Assembly: GCA_963668275.2 (NCBI GenBank)
Contig: OY764155.1
Span: forward strand, 310,001 to 374,000
Length of the DNA stretch: 64,000 bases
DNA from: VXRN01 sp963668275
Lineage (GTDB): Bacteria; Chloroflexota; Dehalococcoidia; Lucifugimonadales; UBA1123
Direction: 5' to 3'
The stretch's first letter is position 1, and every line of letters begins with the position of its first letter. This document shows, one piece after another, positions 52,149-60,252 of this stretch. Position numbers and translations under genes: made by a program. Under the pieces are notes generated by a model. It was not told the DNA's origin. It searched no databases and worked only from the letters and a program-made list of their open reading frames with translations.

Positions 52149-52826
52149 TTAGAGCGGGCTGAAGCCGAGGGTGCTGGTGGTCATCTGGCCGCGGGTGGCT
52201 TCGGCTTCGAGCATGGATTCGACGGCGCTGATGTTGCGGGAGTAGGGCAGCAGCAGCCGGACTAGGCCGTCGTGGCGCTGGCGGCAGGAGAAGGCGACTT
52301 CGGTGTCGCCGACCTTGTCCATCTCGCCGTAGCGCGCGAAGCCCGCGATGACCATGCGGAGGCGCAGGGCCGGGTTCCTGACTTCGCCCTCGCCGGAGAC
52401 GCGGTAGGCGTACTCGGTCCCGTTGGATACGCCGGTCGTGGTGAGCATGAGGGCGGACTTGGAATCCTTGATGGTCATGGGGCCGTCGGGGTGGGCGAAG
52501 TCGGGGCTCTTGGTGACGGCCTGGGTGAGCAGGAACTTGACGGGGCGTTCGTGGACCACGCCGCATGGGAAGATGAGCCGGTTGTCGGAGTCCTCGACGG
52601 GCGTGAGGTCGCCGAGCCTGACCATCTGGTCGCGGATGGCGCGCAGGCGGTCGTTGATGCCGTCGGCGCGGCTGAAGCTCCAGACGGTGAGGACCCCCTC
52701 CTTTATATATAGGCCCACGGAGACGTTGTTGAAGTTGGCGTCCATGGGGACGAGTTCCATGCAGTTGCCGATCTCCTGGAGCTTGCGTGCTACCTGTCCG
52801 CGTTGGGCGATGGCTGGTTGGGTCAT
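52149..52826 (-). CDS. Hypothetical beta-rich protein
   Basis: A 225-residue soluble protein without signal or membrane segments. Alternating hydrophobic strands (VSVGLYIKEGVLTVWSFS; RLIFPCGVVHERPVKFLL) suggest a beta-barrel. The family is not recognised. It is co-directional with, and 20 nt upstream of, the HicB-like gene. Confidence 0.55.
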   Translation of the reverse strand: MTQPAIAQRGQVARKLQEIGNCMELVPMDANFNNVSVGLYIKEGVLTVWSFSRADGINDRLRAIRDQMVRLGDLTPVEDSDNRLIFPCGVVHERPVKFLLTQAVTKSPDFAHPDGPMTIKDSKSALMLTTTGVSNGTEYAYRVSGEGEVRNPALRLRMVIAGFARYGEMDKVGDTEVAFSCRQRHDGLVRLLLPYSRNISAVESMLEAEATRGQMTTSTLGFSPL

Positions 52827-52921
52827 GTCGGAGTCCTTAGTTCTCAGTTATTAGTTTTCAGTAGTCAGTTGTCAGAAACTAATTCTCACTCTCACTCAGC
52901 GAGGGAGAGTGTATTTTGGGG

Positions 52922-53803
52922 TCATTTGACGGCGGCGCGGAGGGCGCGGATGTGGTCGGGGCCGGTGCCGCAGCAGCCGCCTATTATGTTGATGCCCATG
53001 TCGGCGAGGCGCTTGAAGCGTTCGGCCATGTATTCGGGGGACTCGTTGTAGATGATCTGGCCGTCTTTCATGTCGGGGATGCCGGCGTTGGAGTGGATGA
53101 GCATGAGTCCGTCGTCCGCGGCGCGCATTAGCTCGGCGAGGTCTAGCATACGGTCAATGCCGTTGCCGCAGTTGGCGCCGACGACGTCCGCGCCGGCTTC
53201 TCTTAGCTCGGCGACGGCGCGCTCGGGGGTTACGCCCATCATGGTGAAGAACCCGCGCGGGCCGAGGTCGAAGACCATGGTGGCGAAGACGGGCAGGGGA
53301 GTGGCGCTCTTCGCGGCGCGGATGCCGGTTACGGCTTCTTCGAGGGCCATCTGGGTTTCGATGAGTATGGCGTCGGCGCCGCCGTCGGCGAGGGCGGTTA
53401 TCTGCTCGGCGAGGGCGTCGTACATCTCGGACTCGCTTACGCCGTCGGGGAGCGGCTCCATCATCTCGCCGGTGGGGCCGACGGAGCCGAGGACGTAGTG
53501 GTCGGAGTCGGGCTTCTGGCCGGCGGCGTGGCTGGCGGCCAGACGGTTGAACTCGGCTACCCTGCCGCCGTAGCCGTACTTCTTCTGCATGAAGCGGGAG
53601 CCGCCGAAGGAGTTGGTTAGCACCATGTCTGAGCCGGCGTGGAAGTAGTCTCGGGCCATGCCCTGGACTACTTCGGGGTGGCTGGCGTTGAACTCTTCGG
53701 GGCAGCCGCCAGGTTCGAGGCCGCGCTGCTGGAGGTATGTGCCGGTGGCTCCGTCGGAGATGAGGACTTCTCCGGCTTGGAGTCTTTCTAGCAGGGAGGG
53801 CAT
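52922..53803 (-). CDS. Homocysteine S-methyltransferase family protein
   Basis: A 293-residue cytoplasmic TIM-barrel of the homocysteine methyltransferase/BHMT/MetH N-domain type. ISDGATGTYLQQRGL opens the barrel; zinc ligands are Cys in VGANCGNG (about 209) and the pair in IIGGCCGTGPDHI (about 277-278). It transfers a methyl group to homocysteine or a related thiol from betaine, methylmethionine or a corrinoid partner, none identifiable here. Upstream (minus) lies repeat copy C, 57-212 nt before the start. Confidence 0.9.
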   Translation of the reverse strand: MPSLLERLQAGEVLISDGATGTYLQQRGLEPGGCPEEFNASHPEVVQGMARDYFHAGSDMVLTNSFGGSRFMQKKYGYGGRVAEFNRLAASHAAGQKPDSDHYVLGSVGPTGEMMEPLPDGVSESEMYDALAEQITALADGGADAILIETQMALEEAVTGIRAAKSATPLPVFATMVFDLGPRGFFTMMGVTPERAVAELREAGADVVGANCGNGIDRMLDLAELMRAADDGLMLIHSNAGIPDMKDGQIIYNESPEYMAERFKRLADMGINIIGGCCGTGPDHIRALRAAVK

Positions 53804-53859
53804 TTGGGAGCCGCCTTTCGGGTTTTCAGCCGGTTGCGATCAACTCGCCGCCGAGATTT

Positions 53860-54015
53860 CCATTTAGTCTAATTTATGTAGTACTGGTGACGTTTCAAGT
53901 GGGTTTCCAAGTGTAACAGGACGCGGGTCACGTGGAAAGTGACCTGTAATCACCTGTTGTTAGCTACGGACCGAAAAAATTTTGGTCGGTGAACTCACTT
54001 TGGATAACCTTCTGT
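53860..54015 (-). repeat. 12-nt-phased upstream element, copy C
   Basis: On the minus strand it reads GACC-AAAATTTTTTC-GGTC hairpin, TAGCTAACAACAGGTGATTA, the TTTCCAC-loop hairpin, then CACTTG, CACTTG and CACCAG boxes each 12 nt apart. About 38 nt of its core are identical to copy A. It lies just upstream of the homocysteine methyltransferase gene, same orientation. Confidence 0.7.
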
Positions 54016-54168
54016 TTATATATAAGTTGGATGGTTGATTGACGCATGACAGTATAAACGCTCGCATGAGTCAAGGGAAAAGAAGCTCTTACCACCATCG
54101 CCAGGAGTTTGTATTGTAGCATAAAAATGGACTAGATATGTAGGAATTGGGGAAACGGGCGCGATGGG

Positions 54169-54510
54169 CTATTCGTCGGCCCAGTGGTCAATCGCGCCGG
54201 GGGTGGGATCGCGGCGGCCCTGGCGGTGGAGTTGGCGGACGCGGGCTACGAAATCCTGGGGGAAGTGGTCGTTCAGGCGGGCGGCGAGGGCGTCGGCGGC
54301 CTCGCTCGCTGTGCCTTCGGCGTCGGCGTACTCGCCCCATTCCCAGGCGGTGAGGTATTCGTCGGCGCCGGCCGAGCCGTCGAACAGGGCTATGGCGTCC
54401 ACTCCCTGCTGGAAGCGAGGGTGGAGCTGGCGGGAGACGGCGCCGGCACCGTCGCGGGCCTGGACCTGGACGGGGATTTCTTTCCAGTACATTATTCGGA
54501 CTTGGATCAT
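54169..54510 (-). CDS. Virulence-factor-like (PF13769-type) hypothetical protein
   Basis: A 113-residue soluble protein starting VRIMYWKEIPVQVQARD, with RFQQGVDAIALFDGSAGADEYLTAWEWGEYADAEG in pieces along residues 34-67, the pattern of the small family labelled virulence factor. The function is unknown despite the name. Standalone on the minus strand between repeat copy C and an oppositely oriented hydrolase gene. Confidence 0.65.
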   Translation of the reverse strand: MIQVRIMYWKEIPVQVQARDGAGAVSRQLHPRFQQGVDAIALFDGSAGADEYLTAWEWGEYADAEGTASEAADALAARLNDHFPQDFVARVRQLHRQGRRDPTPGAIDHWADE

Positions 54511-54705
54511 GGGGGTAGTCTTTAGTTTTTAGTTTTTAGTGGTTAGTCTTTGGTTATTGTAGCGCGGATTGGGGGAATGTGCGATTATTTGTCGGAATCA
54601 GGATTTTCAGGATGATGGGATGAACAGGATGGGGCGGTCGGAAGTGGTTGGGGGTTTGGTGAATGGCTTGATCGTATAAGTAAGCGAGTGAATGGAGATG
54701 ATGGA

Positions 54706-55566
54706 ATGGCGTATGCGAGTGTGAATGGGGTGAGTCTATATTATGAGGAGCGCGGGAGCGGGTATCCGCTGGTGTGGAGCCATGAGTTCGCGGGGGATTA
54801 TCGCTCGTGGAAGCCGCAGGTTCAGTTCTTCAGCCGGCGGTATCGGGTGATTACGTACAACGCGCGGGGGTATCCGCCGTCGGGCGTGCCTGACAGCCTG
54901 GATGATTATACGCAGGAGCGGTCGGTGGACGACCTGCGCGGGCTGCTCGTCCACCTTAATATAGAACGGGCGCACATCGGCGGGCTTTCGATGGGCGGGA
55001 ACGTGGCGCTGAATTTCGGGCTGACGTACCCGGAGATGGCGCGGTCGCTGATCGTGGCGGGGACGGGGGCCGGCTCGACGGACCCGGAGCCGTTCCGCCG
55101 GAACGTGAACGGGCGGGCGGACAGGATGCGGGCGGGCGGAATGGAGGCGATGGAGGATTACCTGAACAGCGGGACGCGGGTTCAGTTGCTCCGCAAGGAC
55201 CCGCTGGGGTACGAGGAGTTCAGACAGGGGTTCCTGGAACATTCGCCGATTGGGTCGGCGCTGACGTTTTCGGGGGTGCAGGGACGCAGGCCGCCGATAT
55301 TCGACCTGGAGGAGCGGATGCGGGCGATGGATGTGCCGACGCTGATAATGACGGGGGATGAGGATGAGCCGTGCATCGAGCCGAGCGTGTTCATGAAGCG
55401 GTGCATACCGAGGTCGGGGCTGGTGGTGATGCCGCAGGCGGGTCACGCTATCAATCTGGAGGACCCCGACCTGTTCAACCGGACGGTTCTGGATTTTCTG
55501 ACGGCTGTGGAGCAGGGTTCGTGGGCGACGCGGGAGTGGGGGGATGAGTCGGGGGCGTTGATCTAG
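54706..55566 (+). CDS. Alpha/beta hydrolase
   Basis: A 286-residue alpha/beta-hydrolase-fold enzyme. The nucleophile elbow is GLSMGGN (Ser about 98), the acid is probably the Asp in IMTGDEDEPC (about 222) and the histidine is in PQAGHAINLEDPDLF (about 250). WSHEFAGDYRSWKPQ near 20-34 supplies the oxyanion region. The substrate is unknown; the layout is that of haloperoxidase-like esterases. Start is ATG 54706 with GGAG 8 nt upstream; a GTG 18 nt up is in frame. Confidence 0.85.
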   Translation: MAYASVNGVSLYYEERGSGYPLVWSHEFAGDYRSWKPQVQFFSRRYRVITYNARGYPPSGVPDSLDDYTQERSVDDLRGLLVHLNIERAHIGGLSMGGNVALNFGLTYPEMARSLIVAGTGAGSTDPEPFRRNVNGRADRMRAGGMEAMEDYLNSGTRVQLLRKDPLGYEEFRQGFLEHSPIGSALTFSGVQGRRPPIFDLEERMRAMDVPTLIMTGDEDEPCIEPSVFMKRCIPRSGLVVMPQAGHAINLEDPDLFNRTVLDFLTAVEQGSWATREWGDESGALI

Positions 55567-55637
55567 TGGGGAGGTCGAGGCTTTGACGTTGGGGGAGTTA
55601 GGGTATATCTTCTGGGGACATATTAAGGAGGGGATAA

Positions 55638-55871
55638 ATGGTTACTACTGAGGATAGGGTGTCCAGGGTGGAGGGAGCCTATGAGCAGGTTGATCGGCGG
55701 CTTGGTGAAATTGGGGGGGACGTGCGAGGTCTTCGGACGGAGATGAATGATCGGATGACCGGTATGGAAAATCGTCTGCACGCGATACTGATAGCGGTCA
55801 TAGCGGGGTCGGTGAGTATAGTGGTCACTCTGATTGCGGGAATAATTGCGTTTCTGCTGAGGGCAACATAG
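55638..55871 (+). CDS. Small coiled-coil membrane protein, short paralogue
   Basis: A 77-residue protein: RVSRVEGAYEQVDRRLGEI, a short coiled coil, and a C-terminal membrane helix (LIAVIAGSVSIVVTLIAGIIAFLL). The first 25 residues match the next gene nearly exactly, so the two are tandem duplicates, this one without the repeat expansion. AAGGAGGGG precedes the start. Confidence 0.65.
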   Translation: MVTTEDRVSRVEGAYEQVDRRLGEIGGDVRGLRTEMNDRMTGMENRLHAILIAVIAGSVSIVVTLIAGIIAFLLRAT

Positions 55872-55898
55872 GCGCATCGTTTAGATAGAAGGAGGGAT

Positions 55899-56459
55899 AT
55901 GATGGTTGCGATGGAAGAAAGGGTCTCCCGGTTGGAGGGGGCCTATGAGCAGGTTGACCGGCGGCTGGGGCGCATCGGGGAGGAGATCAGAGATCTGCGG
56001 TCGGATGTGAACAGTCGTATAGAGGGTGTGGAGGGTCGTATAGAGGGTGTGAACAGCCGTATAGAGGGTGTGAACAGCCGTATAGAGGGTGTGGAGGGTC
56101 GTATAGAGGGTCTTCGTGGCGAGATGAATGGTCGAATGGACGAGACGAACAGGGCGATAGAGGGTCTTCGCGCCGAGATGAATGTCCAGATAGAGGGTCT
56201 TCGCGCCGAGATGAATGTCCAGATAGAGGGTCTTCGCGCCGAGATGAATGTCCAGATAGAGGGTCTCCGCACCGAGATGAACGGCCAGATAGAGGGTCTT
56301 CGCACCGAGATGAACGGCCAGATAGAGGGTCTTCGCGACGAGGTGAATAAACGTATGGGCGGCCTGGAAGCTCGTTTGAACGCGATACTCATTTCGGTGA
56401 TAGTGGTGGGTGGAGGAGTTGTGGGATCTCTGGTTACGCTTATCCTGAGGACGACTTAG
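55899..56459 (+). CDS. Membrane-anchored coiled-coil protein with heptad and hendecad repeats
   Basis: A 186-residue protein with the same N-terminus as its neighbour (RVSRLEGAYEQVDRRLG), then about four 7-residue units (RIEGVEG/RIEGVNS), then six 11-residue units (QIEGLRAEMNV type), and a C-terminal membrane helix (LISVIVVGGGVVGSLVTLIL). The rod would be about 15 nm long on the cytoplasmic or periplasmic face. Function unknown; the repeats allow length change by recombination. Confidence 0.7.
   Translation: MMVAMEERVSRLEGAYEQVDRRLGRIGEEIRDLRSDVNSRIEGVEGRIEGVNSRIEGVNSRIEGVEGRIEGLRGEMNGRMDETNRAIEGLRAEMNVQIEGLRAEMNVQIEGLRAEMNVQIEGLRTEMNGQIEGLRTEMNGQIEGLRDEVNKRMGGLEARLNAILISVIVVGGGVVGSLVTLILRTT
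56018..56345 (+). repeat. In-gene tandem repeats, 21-nt then 33-nt units
   Basis: Four 21-nt units (ATAGAGGGTGTG core) are followed by about six 33-nt units (ATAGAGGGTCTTCGC core). The units differ by few bases, indicating recent slippage or unequal exchange. All preserve the reading frame. Confidence 0.8.
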
Positions 56460-56471
56460 GCGCGTATTGTT

Positions 56472-57605
56472 GTGGCGGACTACGACTTCATCGCGCATCT
56501 GACGCGGTTTTGCAGGGCGCTGAGGGGGCATGGGCTGCTGGTGGGGCCGAGCGAGACGGCGGACGCTATCGCCGCCGTGGAGCGGGCGGGGCTGATGTCG
56601 GAGGCGCGGATCTACTGGTCGCTTAGGGCGCTGCTGGTGTCGCGGCGGGAACAGTTTCCTATTTTCGACAGACTTTTCTATCAATTCTGGAATTTCGAGC
56701 CGGTGTCGGCGCGGCCTGAGACGGACACCGGTCCCAAGACGAGTTTCGGGCAGACGCGCGCGGTGGGGCGGCTGCCGCGCGGACTGGGGGTTCCCGAGGA
56801 CGATCCCTACTCGAAGGATACGGTTATCCAGCTTTTGCGGACGGGCGCGAGCGCTCATCAGGCGACGGGCGGGCGCGACTTGTCGGCGCTGGCGGAGGGG
56901 GAGGACGCGGCGGAGATACAGCGGATAGCGGCGCGGATGGTTCGCGCGCTGGCGTCGAGGCCCGGGCGCAGACGAAAGAGGCACAGGCGGCGGGGAGTCC
57001 CGGACCTGCGGGGCGCGATGCGGCTGAGCCTGGCGACGGGCGGGGACGCGGTTCGGCTGCCGCGTCTGCGGCGGGTGCGCCGGGTTCCTCGCCTGCTGCT
57101 GCTGCTGGACGTGAGCGGCTCGATGGACAGGCACGCGCGGCTGATGCTGAGGCTGGCGCACGCGGTGGGGCAGCAGACGGGCAGGGTGGAGACGTTCGCG
57201 TTCAGCACGGCGATAACGCGGATAACGCGCGCGCTGGCGGCGCCGAATTTCGACGAGGCGCTGTATCGGGCGGGCAGGGCGGTGGAGCACTGGTCGGGCG
57301 GGACGAAGATAGGGGAGAGCGTTCACGTGGTCAATACGTCATACGAACACCTGGAGGACAGGTTCACGACGGTGTTTCTATTGAGTGACGGCTGGGAGAC
57401 GGGGGACCCGGGACGGCTGGCGCGGGAGCTGTCTAGGATGCGGCTGAGGGTGCGCGGGCTGGTGTGGCTGAATCCGCTGGCGGGGACTGAGGATTTCGAG
57501 CCGCTGGCGCGGGGTCTCCAGGCGGCGATGCCGTATGTGGATCATTTCGTTCCGGCGGGGGACGTGGAGAGTCTGAAGCGGCTGCCGGGGCTGCTGAGGA
57601 GGTAG
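56472..57605 (+). CDS. CoxE-like VWA-domain protein
   Basis: A 377-residue protein. The N-terminal 200 residues are helical and basic; a von Willebrand A domain follows with the MIDAS motif D213-x-S215-x-S217 in LLLLDVSGSMDRH, the Thr-type site in WSGGTKIGES, and the Asp in LLSDGWETGD. This is the CoxE type, which normally works with a MoxR/CoxD AAA ATPase in cofactor or metal insertion into molybdo-enzymes. No such ATPase or coxL is in this window. GTG start 12 nt after the coiled-coil gene. Confidence 0.82.
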   Translation: MADYDFIAHLTRFCRALRGHGLLVGPSETADAIAAVERAGLMSEARIYWSLRALLVSRREQFPIFDRLFYQFWNFEPVSARPETDTGPKTSFGQTRAVGRLPRGLGVPEDDPYSKDTVIQLLRTGASAHQATGGRDLSALAEGEDAAEIQRIAARMVRALASRPGRRRKRHRRRGVPDLRGAMRLSLATGGDAVRLPRLRRVRRVPRLLLLLDVSGSMDRHARLMLRLAHAVGQQTGRVETFAFSTAITRITRALAAPNFDEALYRAGRAVEHWSGGTKIGESVHVVNTSYEHLEDRFTTVFLLSDGWETGDPGRLARELSRMRLRVRGLVWLNPLAGTEDFEPLARGLQAAMPYVDHFVPAGDVESLKRLPGLLRR

Positions 57606-57647
57606 TCCGGATCGTGAATGCCGGGTATGATGATAGATGCCACCCAG

Positions 57648-57765
57648 GGGCTTTCGGTTATTTCCCGATACCGCTTGTGTCGTTCGCCCTGAGCTTGTCG
57701 AAGGGCCGCCCGTTCATGGTTCGACAAGCTCACCACGAACGTAATCGGTTGATAATCGGAAGACA
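57648..57765. repeat. REP-like nested palindrome, copy 2
   Basis: Same ~118-bp unit as at 14951-15070, inverted: GCTTTCGGTTAT...GAGCTTGTCGAA...TTCGACAAGCTC...TTGATAATCGGAAG. Its right half is the seed of the tandem array that follows. Confidence 0.75.
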
Positions 57766-58200
57766 CTGAGGCGCCACCGGAGTATATTGATAGTAAGTGG
57801 AAGGGCCGCCCGTTCATGGTTCGACAAGCTCACCACGAACGTAATCGGTTGATAATCGGAAGACACTGAGGCGCCACCGGAGTATATTGATAGTAAGTGG
57901 AAGGGCCGCCCGTTCATGGTTCGACAAGCTCACCACGAACGTAATTGGTTGATAATCGGAAGACACTGAGGCGCCACCGGAGTATATTGATAGTAAGTGG
58001 AAGGGCCGCCCGTTCATGGTTCGACAAGCTCACCACGAACGTAATCGGTTGATAATCGGAAGACACTGAGGCGCCACCGGAGTATATTGATAGTAAGTGG
58101 AAGGGCCGCCCGTTCATGGTTCGACAAGCTCACCACGAACGTAATTGGTTGATAATCGGAAGACACTGAGGCGCCACCGGAGTATATTGATAGTAAGTAG
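57701..58200. repeat. Tandem array, 5 x 100 bp
   Basis: Five exact-length units start at 57701, 57801, 57901, 58001 and 58101. Each consists of about 64 bp from the right half of the REP-like palindrome plus about 36 bp of other sequence (ACTGAGGCGCCACCGGAGTA...). Units are nearly identical; units 3 and 5 share a C-to-T change (GTAATTGG) and the last ends AGTAG. No unique spacers, so it is not a CRISPR. It lies after the VWA gene. Confidence 0.9.
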
Positions 58201-58291
58201 AGACCAATATATAATGATACGCACTAAAACTACACTAGGGTCGAGGGAATGTCAGATGGTCGCGCAGGAGACGATGCCGCAGCGTATCTCA

Positions 58292-58509
58292 ATGGGAATG
58301 AATCTGACTGGCAGGGTGGAGAAGCGCGGAGACACCTACTATTCAATGTGCAATGAGCTTCCGCTCGTGGGCAATGCCAATCGCCATTTACTGAGCGTCC
58401 GATAATCATTCCCGTCAACATCAGCGATAGCGTACCTGAATTCGTTGTGGCGTACCTTCTGCGAGACGAGCCTAATCGGGATGAACTGATGCGTCGGATG
58501 CGCGAATAG
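58292..58509 (+). pseudogene. Broken small gene, HicB-like N-terminus
   Basis: The first frame reads MNLTGRVEKRGDTYYSMCNELPLVG, a HicB-like strand-strand opening, and stops at 58405. A second frame then reads ERPIIIPVNISDSVPEFVVAYLL and ends at TAG 58509, just before a strong terminator. I infer one original gene with an internal deletion or frameshift. Neither half looks functional. Confidence 0.4.
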
Positions 58510-58544
58510 GGGGAGTCGCTGATGGAATCGGAGACCGAATCCAG

Positions 58545-58574
58545 AAAGCCCCGCCACCGAACGGCGGGGCTTTT
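58545..58574 (+). terminator. Rho-independent terminator
   Basis: An 11-bp GC-rich stem (AAAGCCCCGCC at 58545-58555 with GGCGGGGCTTT at 58563-58573), 7-nt loop, then TTTTC. The best terminator in the window, 35 nt after the broken small gene and 87 nt before the first Uma2 gene. Confidence 0.85.
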
Positions 58575-58660
58575 CGCTATCTTGCCCGCGTCTCCGGCCC
58601 CAGTGGTAGATACTCCCGACCGGAGAACCATATTGACACAGCCTCACGGAGAATTCAGCC

Positions 58661-59464
58661 ATGATTACCCAACGGAGCGTACTGATAAAGCGGCGCGTCG
58701 CGGACTATACGCGGCTGCCGGATCCGCCGAGGGTTCCTGACATGATGGAGCAGATGCAGGCTATCACGGCGTTCCTCAATATGCTGAGCGCGTGGTTCAG
58801 GCGTCGCGACGATGTGTTCGTAGGGATAGGGGGATACCTGTGGAAGACTCCCCACGACGGGCATGGCCCGCACCCGGACGGCTCGTTCGCCTATGGACTG
58901 GAAGACCCCGTCTGGCTCATGCACAGCAACGGCTACATCATAAGCGAGGTTGGCAAGCCGCCGGACCTGGTGTTCGAGGTGGGTTCTCGCAGCACGGGAA
59001 GGCGAGACTACACGGAGAAGCGCGAGATCTACGCCGACTATGGCGTGGGCGAATACTGGCGGTTCGACCATTCGGGCGGCGAATATCACGACGCGCCTTT
59101 GGCCGGGGACAGGCTGGTTGGCGGGGTGTACGCGCCTATCGAGATAGTCACCGAGCCGGACGGTCGTCATTGGGGATACAGCGAGGCGCTGGGTCTGGAG
59201 TTCTGGTGGGTGAGGGATGAGTCGCCGGGTTGGTATGAGGGCGAGTTGCGCTTTCGGGATCCGGTGAGCGGGGTTTTCCTTCTGACTCATGACGAGTCGG
59301 AGGACGCCCGCGAGACGGCAGAGGCTGAGCGCGAGTCCGCCGAGGCCCGCGCCGAGTCTGAGCGTTTGGCGCGCGAGTACGCCGAGTCTCATCGTGAATT
59401 CGCCGAAGCGCGCGCCGCCCAACTCGAGGCCGAACTGCGGCGGCTGCGCGGACAAGGGCAATAG
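58661..59464 (+). CDS. Uma2-family putative endonuclease, copy 1
   Basis: A 267-residue protein with the Uma2 (DUF820) PD-(D/E)XK-like core: PPDLVFEVGSRST with D102 and E106, then YTEKREIYADYGVGEYWRFD with the Lys near 119. The C-terminal 55 residues are an Ala/Glu/Arg-rich coiled coil (ARAESERLAREYAESHREF). Uma2 proteins are abundant, poorly understood and thought to be transposon-derived nucleases. It is the first of three tandem genes with 10-nt gaps. Confidence 0.82.
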   Translation: MITQRSVLIKRRVADYTRLPDPPRVPDMMEQMQAITAFLNMLSAWFRRRDDVFVGIGGYLWKTPHDGHGPHPDGSFAYGLEDPVWLMHSNGYIISEVGKPPDLVFEVGSRSTGRRDYTEKREIYADYGVGEYWRFDHSGGEYHDAPLAGDRLVGGVYAPIEIVTEPDGRHWGYSEALGLEFWWVRDESPGWYEGELRFRDPVSGVFLLTHDESEDARETAEAERESAEARAESERLAREYAESHREFAEARAAQLEAELRRLRGQGQ

Positions 59465-59474
59465 GAGGTTGGCT

Positions 59475-60242
59475 ATGGTCATCAAGAATGCGGTGGCGGG
59501 CGCGGATGTGTCCGCGAAGACGGAGATATTCTATCCCGAAACGGACGGTATGCCGATGCCCGACGCGCTCTATCAACTCAGCCATTTTGTGGAAATCATC
59601 TCCATACTCAAGTTCTTCTTCAGCTCGCGAGAGGACGCCGCGGTCTCAGGCGACAACTTCATCTACTTCGAGGAAGGCAACCTGAACGCCAGGGTCGCGC
59701 CGGACTGTTTCGCGCTTTTCGGGGGGAACGTGGCCTCGCTGTGGGCCAACAACAGGTATCTGATGTGGGAGGTGGGCAAGGCGCCGGACTTCGTGTTGGA
59801 GATAGGTTCGCTTAGCACATGGCGGAACGACCTGGGCGACAAGCGCGACCTTTACGCGAGATTGGGCGTCGTGGAGTACTGGATGTTCGATCCGAGCGGC
59901 GGGGAGCATTACGGGTTCGCGCTGCGGGGGGAGAGGCTGGTGGACGGGGAGTACAGGCCGCTGGATATGCGAGAGGACGCGGACGGCGGCGTTTGGGCGC
60001 ACAGCGCCGTCCTGAACCTGGAACTGCATTGGCGGGAAGGGCGTCTGCGGTTCTACGATCCCGTGGGCCGGCGCTGGCTGGAGAACATCGAGGAGACCGG
60101 AGCCCGGGCGGAATTCGCCGAGCTTGAGCTTGAAGCCGAGCGCGCCCGCGCCGAATCTGATCGCGCAGCGCGCGCCGACGCCGAAGCGCGCGCAGCTCAA
60201 CTGGAAGCCGAACTTCGGCGGCTGCGCGGACAAGGGCGATAG
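59475..60242 (+). CDS. Uma2-family putative endonuclease, copy 2
   Basis: A 255-residue Uma2 protein: APDFVLEIGSLST with D105 and E109, then DKRDLYARLGVVEYWMFDPSGGEHY, and a C-terminal coiled coil ending QLEAELRRLRGQG. Its start has AGGAGG 9 nt upstream, and the segment around the start (AGGAGGTTGGCTATGGTCAT) is identical to that of copy 3. It overlaps no neighbour and is 10 nt from both. Earlier in-frame codons are not used. Confidence 0.85.
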   Translation: MVIKNAVAGADVSAKTEIFYPETDGMPMPDALYQLSHFVEIISILKFFFSSREDAAVSGDNFIYFEEGNLNARVAPDCFALFGGNVASLWANNRYLMWEVGKAPDFVLEIGSLSTWRNDLGDKRDLYARLGVVEYWMFDPSGGEHYGFALRGERLVDGEYRPLDMREDADGGVWAHSAVLNLELHWREGRLRFYDPVGRRWLENIEETGARAEFAELELEAERARAESDRAARADAEARAAQLEAELRRLRGQGR

Positions 60243-60252
60243 GAGGTTGGCT

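Noticed and set aside
52129..52566. A 145-codon upstream extension of the HicB-like frame
   Set aside because: It overlaps the 225-residue gene at 52149-52826 on the same strand in another frame and is Arg/Pro/His-rich shadow sequence; the ATG at 52128 starts the family domain.
57714..58117. Repeated 67-residue minus-strand frames in the array and the LSNHER-like peptides of the REP copies
   Set aside because: These are translations of a palindromic repeat; they have no own start signals and would encode the same peptide by repetition only.
57701..58200. Tandem 100-bp array as a CRISPR
   Set aside because: Units abut with no unique spacers between short repeats, and no cas gene is present.
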